A program made the position numbers and the translations under genes. From Pratylenchus scribneri (lineage: Eukaryota; Nematoda; Chromadorea; Rhabditida; Pratylenchidae), in the NCBI GenBank assembly GCA_030063045.1, contig JAQSEB010000082.1:372001-436000 (forward strand): a DNA stretch of 64,000 nucleotides, read 5' to 3'. Under the pieces are notes generated by a model. It was not told the DNA's origin. It worked only from the letters and a program-made list of their open reading frames with translations, and made no database searches. Below are positions 40,564-52,100 of the stretch, one piece after another. How positions within the stretch are numbered: position 1 is the first letter of the stretch; the number at the start of each line of letters is the position of its first letter.

Positions 40564-41557
40564 TCAAACAAAAGTTGGCCTTGGTCCTCCTCCGGAGCAA
40601 CAATTTGGTGCGGCACTTCGCAATCGGCCGCCCACTTTCTCATCCGAAATGACTCCATCAATATGAAAGGCTGAGGATAAATGGCCATCCGAGTCGTCCG
40701 AATCGGAATTCAATGCTAAAAAAATGATTGGAAAATTTTTTTGCATTTCCCACTCGAACAAACCTGAGGCTAAAAGTTTATCCCGCATCACGGTGGCTAA
40801 TTCAACGAAGGCCTCATCGCAATTTATTCCCGTTTTAGCGCTAACTTCAAACAGTGAAACGCCAATTCGTTTGGCAAGTCTAAAAGTAAAATATTTAAGT
40901 CCGAAAAACATTTAAAAATGAACCTTTCCACCCGGTCAAAGTCAACTTTCCTTTCGGCATCCAAATCGGCTTTGTTGCCGACCAAAAGTAAAACTGCATT
41001 TGCCGGTGCATTTTCGCGTACTTGGGCCAGCCAATAATTCTCCAAGTTTTGGAAAGACTTCTCATTTGTCTAAATTTTTATTAACTTTATTTTAATTTAT
41101 TTTGATTGAACTTACAATGTCAAAAACGCAAACAACACCATGGGCTTAAATATTAATAATTTAATTTATTATTTTTAATATACCTGAATGATAATATGAA
41201 TTGTAAATTGTCCTATATTTCTCCATTCCAGCAGTGTCCCTTCAACCAAATAAACAAAAATTAAATTTTAATTAATTACCTAAAATTTACCATAATTCAA
41301 GTCGAATTTTGTCTCTTCCAATTTTAATGGTTTTTAAAATCGACGCCAAGCTTTAAAAATATTTAATATTATTGAATTTATTTGTAAAGGTTTACGGTGC
41401 TGATATGGTCTGATCGAAAGGCATTTTCGGCAAATCTCAACAAAATACACTGAATAATTAAATATTAAAATTAAATTTAATTAAAATTACTTACTGATTT
41501 GCCAACATTATGGTCACCAACTACAACAATTTTGAATAAATAATTGTATGAATTCAT
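40564..41557 (-). pseudogene. Rab-like small GTPase with an apparent one-base frameshift
   Basis: Exons read from ATG 41557: NYLFKIVVVGDHNVGKS (P-loop), CILLRFAENAFRSDHIST (switch I Thr), LGVDF, then after the break IKIGRDKIRLELWDTAGMEK, AHGVVCVFDITNEKSFQNLE, VLLLVGNKADLDAER, VSLFEVSAKTGINCDEAF and a Ser/Asp-rich tail ending CCSGGGPRPTFV. Rab proteins direct vesicle transport. In the 60-nt exon 41291-41350 a run of five A places GVDF and the following strand out of frame by one base, meeting TAA at once; every other exon is intact. This may be an assembly error in a homopolymer, so the gene may be functional. The catalytic Gln of switch II is Met (DTAGM), and the CC pair is not at the C-terminus. 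Confidence 0.7.
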
Positions 41558-41818
41558 CTATTTTTTGTGTAATTTTTCATCCTAAAAATTGAAATTATCC
41601 AAATTTAATATTTTAAAAATATTTTTTGATGAAAACAATTCACAAACAATTAAAAATGGATTTTATCGGATATGTTTATTTATTAAATAATGGCATAATT
41701 ATCTTTACAAATAAATTGATAGGAAAATATTTTTAATTTAATATCGGATATTCATTCCACCATTTGAAAAATATTATTCCAAATTTGTTAAATTAATTAA
41801 TTTAAAATCATCACTTCA

Positions 41819-44800
41819 TCATATTTTCTGTATCTCAAAGAGATTCACTTCCGAGTCGTACCAAATTGGTGGTTCAATGTTTCTAAAAAATATAATTAAA
41901 AAATTAAATTAAAATTAATTTACCTCAAATAAATGACGCCCCACATGTATGTCCGGAACCAATTGTTTGTGGCCGCATTTGCAATGTATTTTCGGATGAG
42001 GATTGGATGGGGCACCGGCAGGAGGCCAACCAGAGTGCCGTGTTGAAGGAATTTCAATATTTCACTTTCGTCCGTCAGCCCTTTATCAATGCAAATTTTC
42101 TCCACTTGTGGGACCAGAATTTGAAGCTTAACAAAAACAAATTTAAAATATTCCAAATTTAATTGATTTTACCACGCGCATAATGGTTTGCAGCGGTAAT
42201 TTACTCTTCCATGATTCGACCCATTCCGGGGTGGGCGTCCATTCCTCTTCCTCCCCTTCTTCATTGCATTGATTCACTTTTTGCTTTTGTTTTTCTTCGT
42301 CTTTTTGTTCCTCTCCTTTTCCGCCCACTTCGGTTGTTTCCCAATTTGTGGTCATTGCACCCAATGCCGGGGTTTGGGCCAAAGTTGAACGCAGACCGGC
42401 GTTGATTAATTCCTTCTCTTGAACTATAAAAATTAAGATTAGATTTTTGAATTTCTTATAAACCGGTGGATTGTGGTTTTTGTTCATTTTGTTGATTATC
42501 CTTGGCTTCCTGCGGACTTTCGGTCGCCGGATTTTCCCCTGCCTCCTTTTCCTTCTTTCCTCCTCTTTTCAGTCCTTGGGCAATTGAAACCGAATCACTT
42601 TGTAAATTACTAAAAAAAAACAATAATTAAAATATTTTAAATATTTTTGGAAAAAAACCTCAATTGGTAGAAAACTTGTCTTTTTCGAATAATTGTGTAA
42701 ATTAGATTTGAATTGCCTAAACAAAATTAATTAATAATTTAAAATATTCCAAACAAACCATCAAATTGATATTGAATAATATTGTTGAACATTTCCAAAA
42801 GGAAGAAAACCAAATGATGATTCGTTGGAGAGGAAAATATGAACCAAGGAGTACTTTAAAAATTCGAATTAATTTCAATTTTATTTGAATAAAATACAAA
42901 CCTGAATGCTTCGACCAAATGAACCAATTTGTTGGCAGTGACCATGGAAAGTGTTTTGAGATATGGCGAAATGTTGACAATAATTGTTAGCAAACAGTCG
43001 AATAAAGATTGCAATTTGTGGCTGCCCCCGGTGATCAATTTGTGAAAAACCTTACAAAAATGTTATTAAATGTGTATTTGATTGTTTTTTACAATAATTA
43101 GGAGATCGGCATGTGTTCCAGTGAATATTGGCACATCAATTAATCCTCTTGAAGTGAATGGCTAAATATTTTGGAATGATTAATTTAATTTTAAATGTTT
43201 TTAAAAATTCCAACCTTATTCAATCGAACACCAAAATTTCGTTCACCACTCAACAACAATATCAAAAATACGCCCATATGAATTAGTCCAATTCGTGATG
43301 GATCAGTTCTTGCCTCATTTAAATGATATAAAATTGGCACCAGAATGTCCAAAATATCACTGGTCTTCAGTAAATAATAAAGGAATTTCTATAAAAAAAT
43401 AAATTATGTCAAATAATTAATTATAATTTATTTTTACCTGATTTGATTCGCAACATTTCCACAATAAAACCAACAATTCTTGATGGAAGCCAATTTTCTT
43501 TGATGATTTTGGCAAATATGTTGTTTGCAATTGATTGTTTAAAAGACGGGTAAAACCCTAAAAAATATATTTAAAAGATGCTTTACCCAATAAAACCTTC
43601 AGCATAAAATCAAAATCCTCTTCTCGGTGAATTCTTGAAAGATAATTCACAAAATAATTTTCTGCATATCCATTCTATAAATTAATTATTTTAATTTAAT
43701 AAATGAATGAATGAGAAAAACCTCCTCATTTTTGGGCTGCGATTCTCGATCCAAACAAACAATCAAAACTTGGACGGCTGCCTCCACCAGTGGTTCACGC
43801 GAATCGCCAACCAGCAAATAATTGTATGGAAGACCAAGTCCAATTGGATCATAGGAACATACGGTGTTCAAAAGTGATGTGAAAAGAGGGAGCTTAATTG
43901 AATTAATCAATGTTTTAATGTGAATAAAAAAATTTCTTACCACATTCCTGTTCGCCGCTGATGTAAATGCAGAAATCCAACGCATTTTCATGTCTTCATC
44001 CGCCAATTCACGCGTATAAATGACCTCAGAGAAACAAACCCTAAAAAATATATTAAAATGCTGTTTAAATTGATGAAACTTACAAAAGTAGTTTTAAAAT
44101 TTCGGTGCGATTTTCATCGTAGACCACACTAACCGGGGATTTTCCAGCAAATCCAACACCAGCCTGCCAAATATGTTCACAGCTATCAACTTTGGATAAA
44201 TTCGTAACATGCTAAAATATATTTTAATTATGGCTGATATTTTGATGATTTTATTACCGAATTCTTGTCAAGAGGTCCTATTGTAAAATTTGGGCAAAAC
44301 AGTAAATCGGAAAGGGTTGATAAAAGCACATTTGATAATGGAACTTGGCTGCCATCCTTGGATTCCTTCTCCGGCATTGCAGTCCAAAAATATGAACGCC
44401 ATTCGGCTTCTTCAAATAAGAATGGAATTAAGCGAGTGAGAAGTCGAATGCAATTCAGAATCTTAAATTTATTGCAATAAAATTGAATAATATTTCAACG
44501 ATAACCTTTCTATGATCAGCCTGTACAGGTATTTTTGTCGCTGCATTGCGAAGAACATCCACTGTTTTATAGCAAAGTGTAGCAAGCACCTGAATTTAAA
44601 TTGGACATTCATTGAGAATACTGATGAACTAACATTCGGATGCATATCTCGCAGCACTCTAATCTCATTTGCTGTAAGCATTGTAAATAATTCTTTTGAT
44701 GTATCCACTGGAATTAATTTCTCCCAATCCAATTCTTCTCCCGAATCGCTATTCTTGGATATTTGCTCAACAACCAATTTTCGAAATTCAACTGAAAAAT

Positions 44801-44865
44801 TTTATATTTTAGATTGGAAAATTAAATATCGAGAGCAAACCTGAAGAACTTCCAGCGTTACCCAT
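41819..44865 (-). CDS. hid-1: HID-1 homologue
   Basis: Multi-exon gene, roughly 750 residues, ATG 44865 to TGA 41819-41821. HID-1 is a peripheral Golgi/TGN protein needed for neuropeptide dense-core vesicle formation. The N-terminus MGNAGSSS fits the N-myristoylation start of HID-1. It is followed by VEFRKLVVEQISKNSDSGEE, NEIRVLRDMHPNVSSSVFS, a core with FNPLGFGLPYNYLLVGDSRE-like GLGLPYNYLLVGDSREPLVE, and the conserved end NWFRTYMWGVIYLRNIEPPI plus WYDSEVNLFEIQKI. The middle part carries an acidic Lys/Gln-rich insertion (about exon 42143-42420). It is divergent from the DHHC gene and is the first of three same-strand genes (hid-1, Rab-like, mrpl-17) with gaps of 261 and 317 bp. Confidence 0.93.
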
Positions 44866-45243
44866 TTCTTGATTAGCTATTCAATTATTATTTTTTCTAA
44901 ATAAAAAAAAGCAAAATTATTATAGATAGGAATAAGATTTTTATTTTTAAACGTAAATTCTTGGTTCTTTCATGAATCATGATTGTCAAGAAAATAATAT
45001 CGAATTAATCTGAGTAGTAAATGAAAATGTTAAGCTCGAAAAATATTTCTGCTGCTAAAGTTAGTTTAACAAAAACAAAAAGCAATAAAAATTTAATAAT
45101 TTCCAACTCATTTCATATATCAATGATCAATCCAATCAATCATAATTCATATAGTAAATTTTTTATATGTTTTTGCATGTTTTAAACATGCTTTTTTTAT
45201 TATAAAAAATGATGTAAAATAAAAAAATTGTAGGTTAATAAAC
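44866..45243. promoter_or_regulatory. Shared divergent upstream region of hid-1 and the ankyrin-DHHC gene
   Basis: A 378-bp AT-rich interval between the two start codons, and so the likely location of both promoters. No specific binding site is recognisable. Confidence 0.4.
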
Positions 45244-48240
45244 TATGAACTCTTCTAATAATAACGAAAATAAACATCAAATCTCGACAAATTCGACAAC
45301 AACAACAAATGTGCCAGCAAATGCCGAATTGGAGGCTCGTCAAGCCGCGCAATTTGGAAATATTGAAACTCTCCGGAGGTTGGATTAAAAAAAATACTTT
45401 TTTACAATTATTTATTTCAGATTGCTTGATTCAGGTGCCATAACTGCCAACTTGGTAATGAATAAGGAATGATTCGGTTTTATTTATTTTCTTTTTGTAA
45501 AGATTGACCAAGACGATTGCTCACTACTTCATTGGGCTGCCATAAATAATAGGATTGAAATTGCACAATTATTGCTACAAAGAGGGGCAAATGTGAATGC
45601 GGTCGGCGGCGTTTTGGCCTCAACTCCGCTGCATTGGGCCGCCAGACATGGACATTCCCGAATGGTGGCATTGTTGGTGAGGAATGGAGCGGATTGGACA
45701 TTGAGGGATGTTGAAGGTGAGCACAATTGAATTATTTTCACATTAATCATCAAAGGTTTCACCGCTTTGCACATTGCAATTCAATTTGGTTGTACACCGG
45801 TTGCCGCCTATTTAATCGCGATGGGTCAATCGCCGGACGAATTGGACACCACCAGGATGACACCGGCGATTTGGGCAGCGTACAAAGTGTACAGCAAAGA
45901 TCCGCTGAAAATGCTCTCAAAAATGGGAGCCGACCTGGAGAAAGCCGACAGCACTTATAGGTTTGGAAATAATCCGGAATAAAATGCATAAAAGTGTTCA
46001 CAAAAAATAATTACCATGAGCAGATTCGAACCCGAGACCTAAATTTTGCAAATGGAAAAATTTCAAAAAAATTTTTTAGCAAAATTTATTAATTATAACT
46101 ATTCTAAATGCAAATTATGGAATTTTTATTTAAGAAATACACCACTCCATTGGGCTGTGGTCCAAAGCAACCATACAGCTGTGAGCGCCCTTCTCAAATT
46201 GAATGTAAATTTGTTGCCAATGAACAAGGTAACCGGTCAAATTATTAACAAAAAAATGTGAGAATTTAAAGGAGAATGAGACACCATTGGACATTGCCAA
46301 AAGGAAGGGTGATTTGCTCTCTGTTCGACTGATTGAAATGGCAGCACGTGAACGGGGTGTTTTACCCTCAAAATTCAGGCAGAAATTGCGAGAGAATAAG
46401 GTATTTAAAATTAAAATTAATTTTAAACCATTTGCATTAATTGAAGAAAATATGCCGGACCGTCATCTTCACACTACCATTTTTTGCCATTTTTCTGGCC
46501 AGTTTAATTGCCAGTTTGCCAATAAATTACATCTCAAAATTTGAGCTGTTCGCCTCAATTGGTGCCATCATCGCTTTCTCCTACAGGTCACAATTTATTA
46601 ATCCAAAATAATTGTAAATTTAATTAATTTCAGATATTTTTCAAAGGATAGAAAGGAATATGCATTGAGAGTTTTGCTATTTGGCATTGCAATTGCATCG
46701 AAATTCTACTTCATTTTTGGCTGGTTAATGTTCATCCATTCGGCCGTCCCTTGGCATATGCAAATTGCCTTCTTCCTTTTCCTCATCGCCATTCCGTATT
46801 TAACCCATCAAATGGTCACATCCGACGCTGGCATTGTTTCAGCCACTCATCGGGTAATTTTAAAATAATTTAATTAAAATAATTTAATTTTAATTGGTAA
46901 CACTATCATTTTAATTCTAATTACCTACTATATACCCGAAAAATTACTTTCCTCGGTGCGGATTCGAACCCGAGACCTAAATTTCTCAAAAAAAGGCCAT
47001 CCCTTTGGGCTAAAATTTATTGTATTTCAAATTAAATTATTTAATTTAAAAGGAACGTTGCAAAATGATAATTTCAATGACGGAAGAACCAAATTGGAAT
47101 GGCTCATTCTGCCCAACTTGTTTGTACTTTCGGCCGATTCGCTCAAAACATTGCCAGTGAGTTCATTAAATTAAATTAAATTATTTTTAATTTTAATTTT
47201 AGTATTTGTGACAAATGCATTTACAAATTTGATCATCATTGTCCATGGTATTTTTACCTTCAAAAAATTAATTTAAAATAATTCCCTCTTATTTTTAAAG
47301 GATTGCAAATTGTATTGGAGAGAAAAATCACAGTAAATTATTTTAATTCCTCAAATTCCGCTAAAAATTAATTTCCAAAGGACTTTTCATCATTTATTTG
47401 TTCATTTTGGATTTATCCTGCATTCTGATGTTCACTGGATGCCTTTTTTGTAATCATTTTTATATAATCAATTAAAATTATAATTATTTTCAGTTTGGAG
47501 GGATATTTGTGGCCAAATTTCAAATGTGAATATGATTTTCTGCCAGCCAATGGTCACTTTGCATGCATTCTTCTCCATCAGCTATTTCTTCTTCCTGACT
47601 GCCCTAATTTCTCTTCAAGCTTATCAGGCAAGACATAATAGATAATTTTATTTTTAATTTTTTTTTTGTCAGATTCTTTTGGCCATAACCACAAATGAAC
47701 GGATGAATGCCCATCGTTATGGATATTTGCGGCTTTCCGATGATTTGCGCAGTCCATTCAGGTTTGAATAAATTTATACCACAAGGTTTAGGTTTTCTAA
47801 GGTTTATAAAGAAGATTTTACCAAAAAAAGATATTTTTGTGAAATTTACGACCCAAGTGATATGAATTTAATTGAATCCTTTCTGGGAAAAAACATAACT
47901 TTTAGCCGAGTGGGTTAGACTTTGCGATTGCAAAATTTAGGTCCCGGGTTCGAATCCGCTCCGAGGAAGTTGTTTTTTTCGGGCTTAGTTTTCACTTTTA
48001 TGCATTTTTATAAATTATACGGTACATACAAAAATAGAATAATTAAAATACAATAAAAATTTACATTTCTTTTTTAATTCAATTTCCAAACATATTTTCA
48101 GCAAAGGATGCGTTGGCAATGCTCGCAATTTTTGGTGCCCTTCATCCGAACACCTCGATGATGATGACGATGATGCCAATTCCGATGAAAGGCAGAGCAA
48201 CAATTCCAATTCAGTCACCTCCCATTTATTAACCGTTTAA
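45244..48240 (+). CDS. Ankyrin-repeat DHHC palmitoyltransferase (ZDHHC17/HIP14-like)
   Basis: Multi-exon gene, about 620 residues, ATG 45244 to TAA 48238-48240. It transfers palmitate to cysteines of trafficking and synaptic proteins at the Golgi. The N-terminal half has ankyrin repeats (DDCSLLHWAAINNRIEIAQL, TPLHWAARHGHSRMVALLVR, GFTALHIAIQFGCTPVAAYL, NTPLHWAVVQSNHTAVSALL). Membrane helices follow (VIFTLPFFAIFLASLIASLP; FYFIFGWLMFIHSAVPWHMQ). The cysteine-rich catalytic domain contains FCPTCLYFRPIRSKHC, then [20 protein letters not shown] with the DHHC tetrad. Two further helices and an acidic tail complete it. Introns near 46.0, 46.9 and 47.9 kb hold SINE-like elements. One intron (donor at 47630) begins GC rather than GT. 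Confidence 0.92.
45985..46110 (-). mobile_element. tRNA-derived SINE-like element, family 2, in DHHC gene intron
   Basis: B box in reverse as GATTCGAACCC from 46023, with the family tail ACTTTTATGCATTTTATTCC on the minus strand. It lies opposite to the gene. Confidence 0.6.
46930..47035 (-). mobile_element. tRNA-derived SINE-like element, family 2, in DHHC gene intron
   Basis: Plus strand shows GGATTCGAACC at 46960-46970 after CCTCGGTGC, equal to the reversed B box and 3' arm of the copy at 47.9 kb. The head on the minus strand includes TAGCCCAAAGGGATGG. Confidence 0.6.
47900..48040 (+). mobile_element. tRNA-derived SINE-like element, family 2, best-preserved copy
   Basis: Same strand as the DHHC gene, in its last intron. 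A box TTAGCCGAGTGGG (47903-47915), B box GGTTCGAATCC (47947-47957), then CGAGGAAGTTGTTTTTTTCG and tail CACTTTTATGCATTTTTATA. The head resembles a tRNA-Leu or tRNA-Ser type but lacks a clean acceptor stem. Confidence 0.7.
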
Positions 48241-49159
48241 CACTCACCCAAAAACACATTCCCTTCCACTTTTCCCCTAATTTTTTAATTGTGATCTCCC
48301 ATCAAAAACAAAGGCACACGATTTTGAACAAAACAAAGGGCATTTACCCCCTCGAATTATTCCCGGTTTGCCACACACAAATTTCCTTTCATATTATGGG
48401 CAACAAACAAACAAAAATATTCCTTCCATTCACTTTTTTTGTATGTGCACACTTCAATTAATTAATTAATTCTTAATCACTTTTAATTCCAATTCATTCA
48501 TTTATTTTACTCATCAAAATTTAATAAAATCTCTAATCAATGAATAAATTGTTGAATTTTTAATCAAATTTAATTCAATTTTGATTGAAGAACGGCAATT
48601 TTCTTCGAAAGTGAAGAAGAAGGGAGAAAAGGCACATCGAGAGGCGAATGGAGGGCCGTGCCAAAAGCCCATTTCCTCTCATTTATGCCGTCCATTGTCC
48701 ATCCAAAAAGAAGGATTGGAGGCTTATTCCTTCCATTTTGTCCATTCCATCCAATTCCTCTCCGAAATGTGCATCCCCCACATTCGTTGTTGGGGGCAAA
48801 ATGGGGGGCCGACGACCGGCGAGGATGCGCCGCCACCACCACCGCCTTCGTCGTCCTCGTCATCGTCATTGCCGGCCACCATTCCTCCCATTTCGCCTGG
48901 GTTTTCCCCTCCGGTTGACCACCACCTCCCAACCATTCCCATTCCAAGGCAAAAAGTGCCATCTGCTATCGATTCCCCGACCTTTTCCCCAACAACCCCA
49001 AAGTCGACCTTCCATTCCCCCCTCGTCGTCGTCGTCCATTTTTCCGCAATATCACGGCCTTTTCGAAGAAGTTGTTCCCCTTCCAAAAATAAACATTCAA
49101 CAGAACAAATCCTCCATTTTTGCCTCATTTTGTTTAAATTAGCCTCCAAAAAACCCTAA
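48241..49159. other. Intergenic upstream of Van Gogh, partly GC-rich
   Basis: Positions 48.24-48.58 kb are AT-rich. From about 48.6 kb the DNA becomes GC-richer, with CCATTCC, CCACC and GTCGTC runs and long open frames on both strands at once. The frames show no splice support or family resemblance, so I read them as composition artefacts in a promoter or 5' UTR region of the Van Gogh gene. Confidence 0.5.
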
Positions 49160-52100
49160 ATGTCGTCCGTCATTTCCGAGCGAACTTTCTCCAATCGACG
49201 ACGTCCTCCCCATTCTTCGATGATGAACCACCGATCTTCAGGCGGAGGAGGAGGAAGCAGTAATCGGAGCGTGATTGGCGGTGGCGTGGACAGTAGGCAT
49301 TTTTTGTTGCCCCACAACCATCAGCAACAACATTTTAACGGCTTTCATCCAAATGAAGTCTGTGAGAACACCAAAAAGATGCTTGAGTACATATCTAGAC
49401 CGTTCATTTGGCCATAACTTAAGAAGGAAGCAACTAATTCAGGAAGGCGATAAACCATTCGAAAACCCTAAATGCCCTCAAAAAGGTGGCAAAACTATTT
49501 TTTTGAAATTTTTAAATAGTTTGGAAAATAAGCGGACTTTCCTCAAATCATCAGAAAATTTGAGCTTATTTAGCTCATAGGTATGTAACTTTCTTCAAAG
49601 GTATAATTCATAAAATTTAATATGGCCTCTTTCTAGAGGAAACTTTGGGCTTTTCAATGGTATATCGCCTTCCTAAATTGGCTAATTTCTCACTGAGATA
49701 TGGGCCAAAGAACCGAACAAACGCTGATTGATTACCTCTGGGTCGTTCTTTAGCTATAGCCCGACATGGATGTTACCAATTCCTAGAGGCGATATGCCTT
49801 TCGAAAGTCCTAAATGTCCTCTAAAAAGTGACTTAACTAATATTTTGAAAGTTATTATTATTTGTAAGATAAAAGGCTTTTCCTAATACTTAATGATAAT
49901 CTTTGGGAACTGATTTTAATTTCTCTTTTTTCTCCTAAAAATAAAAAATTTTCAAAATATTTTAATATCATTAGATAGAACATTTTCCCCTCTATCAAAG
50001 CATACCAAGATCATCAAAATCGGTTCATCCCTTGATGAGTTATAAGCTTTTATATGAATAATTAAGGTCAATTGTTCGCCTCAAATAGTGATTAGATGAG
50101 TGACGATGCCTTTAGGCTTATTAGGGACATAAAATGCCCACTCGGTTGATTAAGGAAGAGAAAATACGGTAGCAGAGGACTTGTCGCTTATCAATCAACA
50201 GCCAGGAAATGCCTTGAGGCTATTATCATTCACATATCCTCCCCCCTCTTCCTTTCCCTTTGCATTTGAGGAGAAATATAGCTTATTACTTAAGCTGCTT
50301 GAATTTTTGATAAAACTAGACAAGCCACTTTTTAGAGGAAACCTTCGGCTTTCCAATGGTATATTGCCTTCCAAAATTGTCTATTTCCTCATTGAGTTAT
50401 GGGCCAAAAACCGATGCAAGTACTCAATCGACAGTTCTCCAATTGTCCCTTACCCTTTTGAACATTAGAAAGGGAATTTGTGGGAAGGAATAATTTTATT
50501 ACCAACCAATTTAGATCCAAAATGACCCATTTTTATTTACAAAATATTCCCTCCTCATTCCCTACAGAGCATGGAGGATCGTTGGGCCGGCGGTGACGAA
50601 AACACAACAGTGATTACGGGGGCCACAAGCGAACATTCATTCGGTGGAGGCCAAAACGCCAATTCCCCTCAAATGGAGCCATTCCCTCCACCTCCTGGCC
50701 AATCCCTGGGCCGTATTCTCATTCGTCGCTTTTCTTGGTTTTGTTGGCTATTTTGCGCATTTCTCATCTCATTTTTGGCACTCATTTCCGCCCCTTTGAT
50801 GGTTTCATTGCCACATTTGCTGGCCCAATTCAATTTGTTGGATGATTGGGCCGGAGGAGGGAAACAAATGATTTTAATTGGTGGCTTTGGAGGATGCCAA
50901 GTCGATTGCCAGGTTGGAAATTGGGAGAATTGGCCAAATTTGAAATGGGCAAAAAGAGCTAATTTTAGTAGAGAAATGCTTAGCAGATATTAATAAATTT
51001 TAATTGAAATTATCTATAAATTTTATTTGATTTTAAGGGCCAACTCCTGAATTTGGCCGGCAAAAGTGCCCTTTTATTGTTGGCCCTTTATGTCCTTTTT
51101 TGGCGCCGTTCGGCCGCAGATATGCCCCGACTTTTTCTCCATCGTGCCGCATTCGCCTTCTTCGTCTTTTTTGTACTATTCGCCTTTTGGCTTTTCTACA
51201 TTGTGCGAATTCTGATGGAAAGGCGAGTTTTGAAATAATTGGGCAAAGTCAAACGAATCCCTCAATTCCGAAATGGGGAAATTCAGCCTGATTTAATTTT
51301 GGTCCATATCTCAATGAGGCAATAACTAATTCGGGAAGGCGATATATCATTGGAAAGCCTTAAATGCCCTCAAAAAAGTGGCTTAAATAATTTTTTGAAA
51401 TTTTAAAATTTTTGGGAAAAAAGCGGATTTTTCTCCACCAAATCAGAAAATTTGAGCTCATTTTGCTCATATGCATGCAAAATTTTTAAAAGTTTGAATT
51501 TATAAAATTTAATATGGCCACTTTATAGAGGAAACTTTGGGCTTTTAAAAGATATATTGCCTTCCCAAATTGGCTAATTTCTCACTGAGATATGGGCCAA
51601 AAAACTTCTTATCGAATCGTCCCCTATCCTACCACCCAAATCCAATCTTCCAAATATAAATGGATGAATTCAATATGAATCTGCCCTAAAAGGCAAAAAT
51701 GCTAGCCACTTTTTAGTGGACACTTTGTGCTTTCTAATGGTATATGGCCTTCCTAAATTAATTCCTTCCTTGCTGAGCTATTGGCAAAAAACCTTACCTC
51801 AAAATATTGAATCATCCCCTATCCTACTACCTCTATCCAATCTTCCAAATAGATGGATGAATTCAATGAAATGAATAAGCCTTTTAAGGCAAAAATTTCT
51901 AAAATATCAAGCAATAGGATTTCTTATTAAATAATCCACTACTCCTTCTCATTTAATTATGCATATTTTTATGGCCCCCAAATATGCCACTCTAATTTTC
52001 AAGAAATGCCCAGCCCGGCTATGTGCTCTCATTTGCCATTTCCCTCGTCGATTTGCTCCTTTTCATCCATTGCATTTGGATTTTCTTTGAACTTCGCCAA

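Noticed and set aside
48581..49159. 192-codon and other overlapping frames upstream of Van Gogh
   Set aside because: Three or more frames on both strands are open together because of CCA/GTC-rich composition; none shows splice logic or a known domain.
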